A stretch of 37,609 nt of DNA from Xylophilus ampelinus (lineage in GTDB: Bacteria; Pseudomonadota; Gammaproteobacteria; Burkholderiales; Burkholderiaceae_C): NCBI RefSeq assembly GCF_003217575.1, contig NZ_QJTC01000029.1, forward strand, positions 1-37,609, written 5' to 3'. Shown here one piece after another: positions 17,483 to 25,713 of the stretch (positions are counted from its first letter, which is position 1; each line of letters begins with the position of its first letter). Below the pieces are notes generated by a model. It did not search any database. It was not told where the DNA came from and worked only from the letters and a program-made list of their open reading frames with translations. Made by a program: the position numbers and the translations under genes.

Positions 17483-18148
17483 ATGTTGATGAATCGCCGC
17501 GACCTCACCCTGTCCTCCGCCGCCACCCTGGCCGCCACCGTGCTGCCGCTCGGCTGGACGACTTCCGTCCACGCCCAGGGCAAGCCGCCGCAGTCCGGCA
17601 AGGACTACCTCACGCTCGACAAGCCCGCCACCGTCGACACGGCGCCGGGCAAGATCGAGGTGATCGAGTTCTTCTGGTACAGCTGCCCGCACTGCAACGC
17701 CTTCGAGCCTGCCTTCGAGCGTTGGGTCAAGGCCCAGCCCGCCGACGTGGTGGTGCGCCGGGTGCCGATCGCCTTCCGCGACGACTTCGCACCGCAGCAA
17801 AAGCTCTACTACGCGCTCGAAGCCATGGGCAAGATCCCCGAGCTGCACGTCAAGGTCTTCAACGCCATCCACAACGAACGCCAGAAGATCGCCACCGACG
17901 GCCCGATCGCCGACTGGGTCGCCAAGCAGGGCGTCGACAGGGCGAAGTTCGTCGAGACCTACAACTCGTTCTCGGTCGCGGCCAGGGCCAAGCGGGCGGT
18001 GCAGTTGCAGGACCAGTACAAGCTCGAGGGCGTGCCGGCCCTGGGCATCGCCGGCAAGTATTACACCGACGGCAGCATGGCCGGCAGCATGGACCGTGCG
18101 CTGGCCGTGGCAGACTACCTGATCGCCGACGCCCGCAAGACCCGCTGA
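17483..18148 (+). CDS. dsbA: Thiol:disulphide interchange protein DsbA
   Basis: 221 residues. Periplasmic thioredoxin-fold oxidase that introduces disulphides into exported proteins. The active site CPHC lies in FFWYSCPHCNAFEP (near 70), and the cis-proline loop is in LEGVPALGIAGKYY. The N terminus is a signal peptide (cut after VHAQ) with NRRDLTLSS before the hydrophobic stretch, so a Tat-type signal is possible. AAGGAG (17466-17471) lies 11 bases before the ATG at 17483. The ATG at 17489 is too far from it. Follows the SPOR gene by 50 bases. The reoxidising partner DsbB is not in the window. Confidence 0.95.
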   Translation: MLMNRRDLTLSSAATLAATVLPLGWTTSVHAQGKPPQSGKDYLTLDKPATVDTAPGKIEVIEFFWYSCPHCNAFEPAFERWVKAQPADVVVRRVPIAFRDDFAPQQKLYYALEAMGKIPELHVKVFNAIHNERQKIATDGPIADWVAKQGVDRAKFVETYNSFSVAARAKRAVQLQDQYKLEGVPALGIAGKYYTDGSMAGSMDRALAVADYLIADARKTR

Positions 18149-18204
18149 CGCTGGCTATCGCCCGCTGCCGCCGTGCCGTGCCGGTGGCGGCCGGGCACAC
18201 CGAC

Positions 18205-18230
18205 AGGCCCGCATCGCGCGGGCCTTCTCG
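18205..18230 (+). terminator. Likely terminator after dsbA
   Basis: AGGCCCGC (18205-18212) pairs with GCGGGCCT (18218-18225) around a 5-base loop. The tail TCTCGTTT is only partly T. It lies about 55 bases after dsbA and before lptA, so it may separate the two units. Confidence 0.6.
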
Positions 18231-18318
18231 TTTGCGGTCTCCCCGTACGATAAACCTGCCCTCCGGGCGTGGGCGCCGGGCCTGCGCGGCTTACAATCAT
18301 TGCAAGATTCGTGCCCTT

Positions 18319-18963
18319 ATGAACCAGCTTTTTGCATCCGTCGCCCTCGGTGTCCTGGCCCTCTGCGCTTCGGGCCTGGCCCAGGCCGAGAAAGCCGATC
18401 GCACCAAGCCCGCCAACATCGAGGCCGACGCACTGCGCCACGACGACCTGAAGCAGACCAGCGTCTTCACCGGCAACGTGGTGATGACCAAGGGCACCAT
18501 CGTCATCCGCGGCGCCCGGCTGGAGGTGCGCCAGGATGCCGAGGGCTACCAGTACGGTACCGTCTGGGCCGACACCGGCAAGCGCGCCTACTTCAAGCAA
18601 AAGCGCGACACCGCCGCCGACGCGCCCGACGAGTTCATCGAGGGCGAGGGCGAAACCATCGAATACGACGGCCGCGCCGACCAAGTCAAGTTCATCCGCC
18701 GCGCCGAGATGCGGCGCCTGGCGGGCAGCACCGTCAACGACGACGTGCGCGGCGACGTGATCGTCTACAACAACATCACCGACGTGTTCACGGTGGACGG
18801 CAACAAGCAGAACGATGCCAGGACCTCGCCCGGCGGCCGGGTGCGCGCGGTGCTCTCGCCGCGCGGCGACGGCCCGGGCGCCAAGCCCGGCGTTACGCCG
18901 CCCGCCGGCACCGCGGCCCCCGCGCTGCGCCAGAGCACCACTCTGGACGGGGCTCGCCCATGA
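18319..18963 (+). CDS. lptA: LPS transport periplasmic protein LptA
   Basis: 214 residues. A signal peptide (to about residue 23, LAQAEKAD) precedes an OstA/LptA domain: PANIEADALRHDDLKQTSVF, GNVVMTKGTIVIRGARLEVR, EYDGRADQVKFIRRAEMRRL and DVIVYNNITDVFTVDG. A Gly/Pro-rich tail follows. LptA forms the periplasmic bridge that carries lipopolysaccharide from LptBFGC to LptDE. The ATG at 18319 gives the signal peptide, but the ribosome site is weak. The stop overlaps the lptB start (ATGA), so the two are coupled. lptC, usually upstream, is absent here; dsbA is there instead. Confidence 0.95.
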   Translation: MNQLFASVALGVLALCASGLAQAEKADRTKPANIEADALRHDDLKQTSVFTGNVVMTKGTIVIRGARLEVRQDAEGYQYGTVWADTGKRAYFKQKRDTAADAPDEFIEGEGETIEYDGRADQVKFIRRAEMRRLAGSTVNDDVRGDVIVYNNITDVFTVDGNKQNDARTSPGGRVRAVLSPRGDGPGAKPGVTPPAGTAAPALRQSTTLDGARP

Positions 18964-19766
18964 TCGAACCGGCTCTGGATGCCGGGCTCCGCGCCCCCGG
19001 CGGGAGCGGCGCTGCTTGCGCACCGCAGAGCAAGCTGGAGGCGCTGCACCTGCGCAAGGCCTATGGCAGCCGCACGGTGGTCAAGGACGTCTCGCTGTCG
19101 GTGCAGAAGGGCGAAGTGGTCGGGCTGCTCGGCCCCAACGGCGCGGGCAAGACCACCTCGTTCTACATGATCGTGGGCCTGGTGCGCTCCGACGGCGGCG
19201 ACATCCGGATCGACGGCCAGCCGATCGGCGGCCTGCCGATCCACCGGCGGTCGCGGCTCGGCCTGTCGTACCTGCCGCAGGAGGCGTCGATCTTCCGCAA
19301 GCTCTCGGTGCAGGACAACGTGCGCGCCGTGCTGGAACTGCAGGAAGACGAGAACGGCCGCGCGCTCAAGAAGCCCGAGATCGAGCTCCGCCTGGACGCG
19401 CTGCTGGCCGACCTGCGGGTCGACCATCTGCGCGATTCGCCCGCGCTGGCCCTCTCGGGCGGCGAGCGCCGCCGCGTCGAGATCGCCCGCGCCCTGGCGA
19501 CCCAGCCGCGCTTCATCCTGCTCGACGAGCCCTTCGCCGGCATCGACCCGATCGCGGTGATAGAGATCCAGCGGATCATCGGCTTCCTGCGCGACCGCGG
19601 CATCGGCGTGCTGATCACCGACCACAACGTGCGCGAAACCCTGGGCATCTGCGACCACGCCTTCATCATCAGCGATGGCCAGGTGCTGGCCCGGGGCACG
19701 CCCGCCGAGATCGTGGAAAACGCCGACGTGCGCCGCGTCTACCTCGGCGAACACTTCAGGATGTAA
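18960..19766 (+). CDS. lptB: LPS export ABC ATPase LptB
   Basis: 268 residues. ABC ATPase that drives lipopolysaccharide extraction from the inner membrane with LptF, LptG and LptC. Walker A is GPNGAGKTTSF, the Q loop lies in GLSYLPQEASIFRKL (characteristic of LptB), the signature is LSGGERRRVEIARAL, Walker B is FILLDEPFAGIDP and the switch is LITDHNVRET. About 20 extra residues precede the usual start near KLEALHLRKAYG. The ATG at 18960 overlaps lptA by four bases. A start nearer that point without the extra residues cannot be excluded. The rpoN gene follows. Confidence 0.96.
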   Translation: MIEPALDAGLRAPGGSGAACAPQSKLEALHLRKAYGSRTVVKDVSLSVQKGEVVGLLGPNGAGKTTSFYMIVGLVRSDGGDIRIDGQPIGGLPIHRRSRLGLSYLPQEASIFRKLSVQDNVRAVLELQEDENGRALKKPEIELRLDALLADLRVDHLRDSPALALSGGERRRVEIARALATQPRFILLDEPFAGIDPIAVIEIQRIIGFLRDRGIGVLITDHNVRETLGICDHAFIISDGQVLARGTPAEIVENADVRRVYLGEHFRM

Positions 19767-19774
19767 GCACTTTG

Positions 19775-19905
19775 GTTCACCCCCAGGCTCCGCACTTCGT
19801 GTCTGCGCCAACCCCCTACCGGGGGCGGATCGGCCGCTTCGGGCGGCCGTGCGCGGCGATCCCTGAGGGGGCGTCGTGCGCTGCGCGCAGCCGCGTTCGG
19901 GAGGT
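19775..19905. repeat. GC-rich palindromic intergenic element before rpoN
   Basis: The lptB-rpoN gap holds nested small palindromes: CCCCCTACCGGGGG near 19810 and CGGCCGCTTCGGGCGGCCG near 19831-19849, plus a later GCGCTGCGCGC. The general form (CCCCC...GGGGGC next to CTTCG-type loops) resembles GC-rich intergenic repeats I associate with Comamonadaceae genomes. No second copy was found in this window, so repeat status is inference. Confidence 0.45.
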
Positions 19906-19914
19906 CCGGGGTTG
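19899..19914 (+). promoter_or_regulatory. Ribosome site that sets a TTG start for rpoN
   Basis: GGGAGG (19899-19904) lies seven bases before TTG (19912-19914), ideal spacing. Translation from this TTG gives (M)KQGLSLRVSQ, the usual start of RpoN. The next upstream ATG (19876) would add 12 residues without a good ribosome site. Confidence 0.75.
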
Positions 19915-21513
19915 AAGCAGGGGTTGTCGCTTCGCGTCTCGCAGCACCTGGCGCTGACGCCGCAGCTGCAGCAGTCGATCCGGCTGCTGCAGCTGTCCAC
20001 GCTGGAGCTGAGCCAGGAGGTCGAGCAGATGCTCGACGACAACCCGTTCCTGGAAGTCACGCAGGACGAGGCACCGCGGGAAGCGTTCGGTGTGGCGCAG
20101 GCCGACACGCCGGCGCCCGACGAGGGGCCGGCGGCGGAGGACGACGCTCCTTATTCGATAGCAGGCAGCCGTGATTCCACCACGGCTACCGCTTCGAACG
20201 ACGATACGACCGCCTCCGACACCGAGCGCGGCGTCGGCGAGGACGAGCCGAGCTGGGACGGCGACGGCGGCACCGATACCGCGCCGGACGACGGTGAATG
20301 GGGGGGCGATGCGCCCGCCCGCAAGAACAACCTGGGCGACGACGGCGAGGTCGATGCGACCGAGCTGGCGCGTGGCCAGGAATCGCTGCGGTCGCACCTG
20401 CACCGGCAGGCGTTGTCGCTGCGCCTGTCGCCGCTCGACAGCGCGGCGCTGCGCTTCCTGATCGAATCGCTCGACGACGACGGTTACCTGGAGGACTCGC
20501 TGCCCTCGCTGGCCCTGGGCCTGGCCGGCGCCGGCGAGGAGCATGCCGACGACGTGGACGAGCTGGTCCACCGCTTCACCGTCGCCCTGAGCCTGCTGCA
20601 GCACCTGGAGCCGACCGGCGTCGGCGCACGCGACCTGCGCGAATGCCTGACGCTGCAACTGCGCGCCCTGCAGGACGCCGGCGACGACGACGCGAACGAG
20701 CCCGAGGTGCTCGACGCCGCCCTTCGCATCTGCGCCCAGCCGATGGAGCTGCTGGCCCGGCGCGACGTGAAGCGGCTCGCCGCGCTTTGCGGCGCCAGCG
20801 ACGACACCACCCGCACCGCGATGGCGCTGATCGCCCGGCTGGAGCCCAAGCCCGGCCGCCGCTTCGTCGACGTGGAGCGCAACGTGGTCGTGCCCGACGT
20901 GCTGGTGCGCCGCATCGGCCGCGGCACCAACGTGCGGTTCCAGGTGCAGCTCAACGGCGACGTGATGCCCCGGCTGCGGGTGCACGATATCTACGCCAAC
21001 GCGCTGCGCCAGCACAAGGGCCAGAACAGCCAGGCGTTGCAGCAGCGGCTGCAGGAGGCGCGCTGGTTCATCAAGAACATCCAGCAGCGCTTCGACACCA
21101 TCCTGCGGGTGTCCAACGCCATCGTCGAGCGGCAGAAGGCCTTCTTCGTGCACGGCGAGCTGGCGATGCGGCCGCTGGTGCTGCGCGAGATCGCCGACGA
21201 GCTGGGCCTGCACGAATCGACCATCAGCCGTGTCACCACCGCCAAGTACATGTCGACGCCCTACGGCACCTTCGAGCTGAAGTATTTCTTCGGCTCGGCG
21301 CTGGGCACCGAGACCGGCGGCAACGCGTCGAGCACCGCTGTGCGGGCGTTGATCAAGCAGTTCGTCTCGTCGGAAAGCTCGGCCAGGCCGCTGTCGGACA
21401 GCCAGATCTCCGAGATGCTCAAGGAGCAAGGCATCGAATGCGCCCGCCGCACCGTGGCCAAGTACCGCGAGGCGCTGCGCATCGCGCCGGCCAACCTGCG
21501 CAAGGCGCTCTAG
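19912..21513 (+). CDS. rpoN: RNA polymerase sigma-54 factor
   Basis: 533 residues from a TTG start. Region I is Gln/Leu-rich (SQHLALTPQLQQSIRLLQLS, then QEVEQMLDDNPFLE). Region II (about 50-145) is acidic and variable. The core-binding and DNA-binding parts follow, with the helix-turn-helix region VLREIADELGLHESTISRVT and the RpoN box ARRTVAKYRE near the end. It directs transcription from -24/-12 promoters with enhancer-binding proteins, for nitrogen and other functions. Location after lptB matches the usual order in proteobacteria. The acidic linker at about 20148-20200 contains sequence that may be an old copy of the 60-bp repeat. The hpf and ptsN genes that often follow are absent; thiL comes next. 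Confidence 0.96.
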   Translation: MKQGLSLRVSQHLALTPQLQQSIRLLQLSTLELSQEVEQMLDDNPFLEVTQDEAPREAFGVAQADTPAPDEGPAAEDDAPYSIAGSRDSTTATASNDDTTASDTERGVGEDEPSWDGDGGTDTAPDDGEWGGDAPARKNNLGDDGEVDATELARGQESLRSHLHRQALSLRLSPLDSAALRFLIESLDDDGYLEDSLPSLALGLAGAGEEHADDVDELVHRFTVALSLLQHLEPTGVGARDLRECLTLQLRALQDAGDDDANEPEVLDAALRICAQPMELLARRDVKRLAALCGASDDTTRTAMALIARLEPKPGRRFVDVERNVVVPDVLVRRIGRGTNVRFQVQLNGDVMPRLRVHDIYANALRQHKGQNSQALQQRLQEARWFIKNIQQRFDTILRVSNAIVERQKAFFVHGELAMRPLVLREIADELGLHESTISRVTTAKYMSTPYGTFELKYFFGSALGTETGGNASSTAVRALIKQFVSSESSARPLSDSQISEMLKEQGIECARRTVAKYREALRIAPANLRKAL

Positions 21514-21572
21514 GGCGCGTGACGTGCACCGCCGGATTGCGCGTGCCTTTTCTTTTCAGCCGCGACCACCCC

Positions 21573-22547
21573 ATGGGCGAATTCGACCTGATCCAGCGCT
21601 ATTTCAAACGCCCCGCCCGGCGCTCGCCGCTCGGCGTGGGGGACGACTGCGCGCTGCTCGCGCCCCGGCCCGGCATGCAGTTGGCGGTCTCGTCGGACAT
21701 GCTGGTCGAGGGCCGGCATTTCCTCTCGACGGTCGATCCGGCGCGGCTCGGCCACAAGGCGCTGGCGGTCAACCTGAGCGACCTGGCCGCCTGCGGCGCC
21801 GAGCCGCTCGCCTTCACCCTGGCGCTGTCGCTGCCGGCGGTGGACGAGCCCTGGCTCGCCCGCTTCTCGCAGGGCCTGCTGGCGCTGGCCGACGCCCACG
21901 GCTGCGACCTGGTCGGCGGCGACACCACCCGCGGCCCGCTCAACATCTGCATCACCGTCTTCGGCGAAGTGCCCACCGGCCAGGCCCTGCTGCGCAGCGG
22001 CGCACGGGTGGGCGACGACCTGTGGGTCAGCGGCACCCTGGGCGACGCCCGGCTGGCGCTGGAGGTCTTCCGCGGCATTCTCGACGTGCCCGCCGAGACC
22101 TTCGCCGCCGCCCGGCTGCGGATGGAAGCGCCTACCCCCCGCGTCGCCCTGGGCACCGCGCTGCGCGGCATCGCCTCCAGCGCGGTCGACATCAGCGACG
22201 GCCTGCTGGGCGACCTGGGCCATGTGCTGCGCGCCAGCGGCGTCGGCGCGACGATCGATACTTCGGTTGCTATTGATTTAATAGCTGGTGGTCGGCGCGG
22301 ATCGGCGGCTGCAGGCCTTTTTTCTTCGGAACAGCGGCTGGCGCTGGTGCTGGCGGGCGGCGACGACTACGAGCTGGCCTTCACCGCACCCCCGGCGGTG
22401 GCCGACCGGGTGCGGGCGGCGGGTGCGGCCAGTGCGACGCCGGTGACCCGCATCGGATCCGTCGTGGCCGGCAGCGGCGCGCAGTTGCGGGACGGGGCGG
22501 GCGCGCCGGTGGACGGGCGCTTCGCGTCGTTCGACCACTTCGCCTGA
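21573..22547 (+). CDS. thiL: Thiamine-monophosphate kinase with an in-frame repeat insert
   Basis: 324 residues. Converts thiamine phosphate and ATP to thiamine diphosphate, the last step of cofactor synthesis. Family motifs: [70 protein letters not shown] and [13 protein letters not shown]. Between residues about 232 and 250 ([19 protein letters not shown]) the coding sequence is a copy of the 60-bp intergenic repeat, read through in frame. The region is a loop before the GGDDYE motif, so the enzyme may tolerate it. The ATG at 21573 matches the family N terminus, though no strong ribosome site is visible. pgpA and pncC follow on the same strand. Confidence 0.94.
   Translation: MGEFDLIQRYFKRPARRSPLGVGDDCALLAPRPGMQLAVSSDMLVEGRHFLSTVDPARLGHKALAVNLSDLAACGAEPLAFTLALSLPAVDEPWLARFSQGLLALADAHGCDLVGGDTTRGPLNICITVFGEVPTGQALLRSGARVGDDLWVSGTLGDARLALEVFRGILDVPAETFAAARLRMEAPTPRVALGTALRGIASSAVDISDGLLGDLGHVLRASGVGATIDTSVAIDLIAGGRRGSAAAGLFSSEQRLALVLAGGDDYELAFTAPPAVADRVRAAGAASATPVTRIGSVVAGSGAQLRDGAGAPVDGRFASFDHFA
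22267..22323 (+). repeat. Copy 6 of the 60-bp repeat, inside thiL
   Basis: TTGCTATTGATTTAATAGCT, then GGTGGTCGGCG, then GGCGGCTGCAGGCC and a T run to 22323: the same block order as copies 1-3 and 7. Length as drawn is 57 bases, a multiple of three. All codons are open, so thiL reads through it. Confidence 0.75.
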
Positions 22548-22669
22548 AGGGGCGCGGCCGCAGCGAGAAAACCCGGCGTGCCTGCGCGGCCGATGCCGAG
22601 CCGGCAGAATCGGACCTCTGCGTGCGGCCCTTCGGCTGCCGCCTTTCCTGCGCCCCCGCGGCGTCGCCC

Positions 22670-23239
22670 ATGTCGCTCACCGAATTCTCCGTTTCCGCCC
22701 CGGCTCCCGGCCCTGCCGCTGCGCCGGCCCCCGCCTGCCCGGTCGAGGCCGATGCCCGCTTCATGCGGGCCCATCCGGCGCACTGGATCGCGCTCGGGTT
22801 CGGCTCGGGGCTGAGTCCCGTCGCGCCGGGCACGGCCGGCACGCTCTGGGCCTGGGTGGCCTTCCTGGTGCTGCGGATCTGGTGCACGCCGGCCCAGATC
22901 GGCTGGCTGATCGCTGCGTCGCTGCCGCTGGGGTGGTGGGCCTGCACCGTTACCTCGCGGCACCTGGGCACGGCGGATTCGGGCAACATCGTCTGGGACG
23001 AGATCGTCGCGTTCTGGGCGGTGCTGTGGCTCGCGATGCCGATGGGGCTGGCGGGTCAGGCGATCGCCTTCGGGCTGTTCCGGTATTTCGACGCCGCCAA
23101 GCCCGGGCCGGTGGGCTGGGCCGACAAGGTTTTTCACGGCAGCGGTGCGCGGGGCGCCTTCGGCATCCTGTTCGACGATCTGGTGGCCGCGGGTTGCACG
23201 CTGCTGGCGATCGCCGGCTGGCGGTACTACCGGTGGTGA
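22670..23239 (+). CDS. pgpA: Phosphatidylglycerophosphatase A
   Basis: 189 residues. Dephosphorylates phosphatidylglycerophosphate to phosphatidylglycerol in the inner membrane. Motifs: [51 protein letters not shown] and [14 protein letters not shown], with membrane helices between them. The N terminus carries a Pro/Ala-rich lead of about 30 residues before the family core. The ATG at 22670 is the only ATG that precedes the core closely, although ribosome-site support is poor. thiL lies 122 bases upstream. The stop overlaps the pncC start. Confidence 0.93.
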   Translation: MSLTEFSVSAPAPGPAAAPAPACPVEADARFMRAHPAHWIALGFGSGLSPVAPGTAGTLWAWVAFLVLRIWCTPAQIGWLIAASLPLGWWACTVTSRHLGTADSGNIVWDEIVAFWAVLWLAMPMGLAGQAIAFGLFRYFDAAKPGPVGWADKVFHGSGARGAFGILFDDLVAAGCTLLAIAGWRYYRW

Positions 23240-23724
23240 GCGCCGCCACCACGCCCGCCGGCTGGCCGGCCGTCGCCGCGCGGTTGCAGACGCGTGGCTG
23301 GATGCTGGCGACCGCCGAGAGCTGCACCGGCGGCCTGATCGCCGCGGCCTGCACCGACCTGGCCGGCTCCAGCGCCTGGTTCGAGCGCGGCTTCGTCACC
23401 TATTCAAATGCCGCCAAGACCGAACTGCTGGGCGTGCCGGCCGACCTGATCGCCACCCACGGCGCGGTCAGCGAGCCGGTGGCCCGCGCGATGGCCGCCG
23501 GTGCCCTGCGGCATGCCCGGGCGCAGGTGGCGGTCGCGGTGACCGGCGTGGCCGGGCCGGGCGGCGGGAGCGCCGAAAAGCCGGTCGGCACCGTATGGTT
23601 CGGCTTCGCGCTGCCCGACGGCGCGGTGCATACCGAAGACCGGCGCTTCGATGGCGACCGCGCCGCTATACGTGCCGCCACGGTCGCCCATGCGCAGGCG
23701 CGGCTGCTGGGGTGGCTGGGCTAG
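23236..23724 (+). CDS. pncC: Nicotinamide-nucleotide amidohydrolase (CinA C-terminal type)
   Basis: 162 residues, a single CinA C-terminal domain that deamidates nicotinamide mononucleotide to nicotinic acid mononucleotide in pyridine-nucleotide salvage. Motifs: [57 protein letters not shown]. The start is GTG at 23236, overlapping the pgpA stop (GTGA), so translation is coupled. A second GTG lies one codon upstream. There is no ATG until residue 24 of the domain, which would cut the core. The stop TAG is part of CTAGAGCGTG, the first bases of a repeat element, so the C terminus may have been set by its insertion. Confidence 0.93.
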   Translation: MSAATTPAGWPAVAARLQTRGWMLATAESCTGGLIAAACTDLAGSSAWFERGFVTYSNAAKTELLGVPADLIATHGAVSEPVARAMAAGALRHARAQVAVAVTGVAGPGGGSAEKPVGTVWFGFALPDGAVHTEDRRFDGDRAAIRAATVAHAQARLLGWLG

Positions 23725-23785
23725 AGCGTGTCATGCACTGTGACGTAACCACGAAAGCCGGCGAGAGGCCCGCCCTCGCCATCGG
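23721..23785 (+). repeat. AGAGCGTG-end repeat, copy A (at the pncC stop)
   Basis: CTAGAGCGTGTCATGCACTG, then TGACGTAACCACGAAAGCCGG, followed by a small palindrome GGCGAGAGGCCCGCCCTCGCC in its vicinity. It is a diverged copy of the ends found at 30724-30890 and 35729-35757. All three copies have CTAG overlapping the first bases. Confidence 0.7.
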
Positions 23786-23817
23786 CCGCACGCGGAACAT
23801 GTCTGCATGCGTTTTCT

Positions 23818-23877
23818 AGCAAAAAGTGGCTGTAGCCAGCATCATTAAACGACTTATAGCTATAAAAAATGTAGCAA
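23818..23877 (-). repeat. Copy 7 of the 60-bp repeat
   Basis: Minus-strand copy: TTGCTACATTTTTTATAGCT, then ATAAGTCGTTTAATGA, then GCTGGCTACAGCC and CTTTTTGCTA. It lies between the convergent ends of pncC and the LOV kinase gene and could act as a terminator. Confidence 0.68.
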
Positions 23878-23935
23878 TCCATCGCGGTGCCGTCTTCCGG
23901 CGGCGGGCGCGTCCGGAGTGCGCCCGCCGCTCCGA

Positions 23936-25579
23936 TCAGGCGTGCCTGCCCGTCGGCCCGTCCAGTACCATCCGCACTCGGCGGGCCAGGTCGGCCAGGC
24001 GGTAGGGTTTTTTCAGGATCTCGAACTCGACGCCGTCGTCCGTGTTCTTGCCGTCGGACGAACCGGCGTAGCCGGTGGTCAGCAGGATTCGGATCTGCGG
24101 CACCCGGCGCCGCATTTCGCGGGCCAGGCTGAAGCCGTTCATGCCGCCTGGCATGATCAGGTCGGAGAAGAGCAGGTCGGGCGTCCACTCGTCCTGGTGG
24201 GCCTTGACCATGTCGAGCGCCTCGCGGGCGCTCGAGGCCATGTGGACGGTGTAGCCCAGGTCCTGCAGCATGTCGCGCGACAGGCTCGCCACCTCGATCC
24301 GGTCGTCCACCACCAGGATCGTCTCGCTGCCGCCGCGGTCGGCGGCGCGCGGGGTGACGGCGTTGCCGCCGCGCACGATGGTCTCGGACGCCGGGAAGTA
24401 CATCCGCACGGTGGTGCCGAAGCCGATTTCGGAGTAGATGTCGACCGAACCGCCCGACTGCCTGGCGAAGCCGTAGACCATCGACAGGCCGAGGCCGGTG
24501 CCCTTGCCCTCTTCCTTGGTGGTGAAGAACGGGTCCATCACCCGCGCGATGATCTCGGGCGGGATGCCGGTGCCGGTGTCGCTGATCGACAGGCTGACGT
24601 AGCGGCCGGGGCGCAATCCGGCGAAGGCGCTCACGTCTTCCGCGTCGACCTGGATATTCTTGGTCTTGAGGATCACCGTGCCGCCTTCGGGCATCGCGTC
24701 CCGGGCGTTGACCAGCACGTTGAGCACCGCCACTTCGAGCTGGGTGGGGTCGAGCTGGCAGTTGCCCAGTTCGGACGCCAGCTCGGTCTTGACGGTCACG
24801 CCGTTGCCGAGGGTTTCCTTGACAAGCTCGGTGATGCCGCCGGCTATCTGGTTCAGGTTGAGCGCCCGGCCCTCCAGCCGCTGCTTGCGCGAGAAGGCGA
24901 GCAACTGCTGGGTGAGGGTCGAGGCCTTGGTGACCGCGCTGCGGATGCTCTCGACCGTGCGGCCGATCGACACGTCGTCGGCGCGGCCGGCCTTGCGGCG
25001 CGCGTCGAGCAGATCCAGATGACCGGCCATGACCTGCAGCAGGTTGTTGAAGTCGTGCGAGATGCCGCCGGTCAGCTGGCCCAGCGCTTCCATCTTCTGG
25101 GCGTGGCCCAGCGCTTCTTCCGCGTCGCGGCGGCGGCTCACGTCGAGCTGCGAGGCGAAGAAATAGACCAGTTCCTTGTTCTGGTTGTAGACCGGCGAGA
25201 CGTAGAGCGCATTCCAGAAACTGGTGCCGTCCTTGCGGTAGTTGAGGATCTCGGTGTTGATCTCGCGCCGGTCCTCGATCGCCTCGCGCACCGCGGCGAT
25301 GGTGGCGGCGTCGGTATCGGGGCCCTGTAGGAAGCGGCAGTTGTGGCCGAGGATCTCCTCGCTGCTGTAGCCGCTCATCGAGATGAAGGCGCGGTTGGCG
25401 AAGACGATCGGATTGTCTTTCTGGCGCGGGTCGGTTACCAGCATCGGCATGCGGGTGGTCTCGATCGCGGCGAAGAAGATGTCGTCGCGATGTGACGCGA
25501 TCGCGTTGTCCCCCGAGTCCAGCACGCTCACCTCGGGGGGCAACGAATTACGAATGCGGGGTTTTTCTGGCTGGGACAT
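23936..25579 (-). CDS. LOV-domain blue-light sensor hybrid histidine kinase
   Basis: 547 residues: LOV/PAS domain (about 32-150), HisKA (His175 in [11 protein letters not shown]), HATPase ([35 protein letters not shown]) and a C-terminal receiver (phospho-Asp473 in [11 protein letters not shown], Lys in ILKKPY). Cys81 in [13 protein letters not shown] is the flavin-adduct cysteine of LOV photoreceptors. [28 protein letters not shown] and ASQLDVS also fit LOV. Blue light should form the Cys-FMN bond and change kinase activity. It has no membrane segment. The start ATG (25577-25579) lacks a clear Shine-Dalgarno. It lies 134 bases after the ybdK gene. The output regulator is not evident. Confidence 0.95.
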   Translation of the reverse strand: MSQPEKPRIRNSLPPEVSVLDSGDNAIASHRDDIFFAAIETTRMPMLVTDPRQKDNPIVFANRAFISMSGYSSEEILGHNCRFLQGPDTDAATIAAVREAIEDRREINTEILNYRKDGTSFWNALYVSPVYNQNKELVYFFASQLDVSRRRDAEEALGHAQKMEALGQLTGGISHDFNNLLQVMAGHLDLLDARRKAGRADDVSIGRTVESIRSAVTKASTLTQQLLAFSRKQRLEGRALNLNQIAGGITELVKETLGNGVTVKTELASELGNCQLDPTQLEVAVLNVLVNARDAMPEGGTVILKTKNIQVDAEDVSAFAGLRPGRYVSLSISDTGTGIPPEIIARVMDPFFTTKEEGKGTGLGLSMVYGFARQSGGSVDIYSEIGFGTTVRMYFPASETIVRGGNAVTPRAADRGGSETILVVDDRIEVASLSRDMLQDLGYTVHMASSAREALDMVKAHQDEWTPDLLFSDLIMPGGMNGFSLAREMRRRVPQIRILLTTGYAGSSDGKNTDDGVEFEILKKPYRLADLARRVRMVLDGPTGRHA

Positions 25580-25713
25580 CGAGGGAAGCGACTGCTCCAG
25601 GCGCCGCGGCAAAAAGGAGGGGACGGCCGCGCAGGGCGACGAGGCCGGATTGTAGTGAGACGGTACGGGCCGGGCGCATCTTTGGATGCGGCGTCGATCC
25701 GCCGGGCCGGCCG

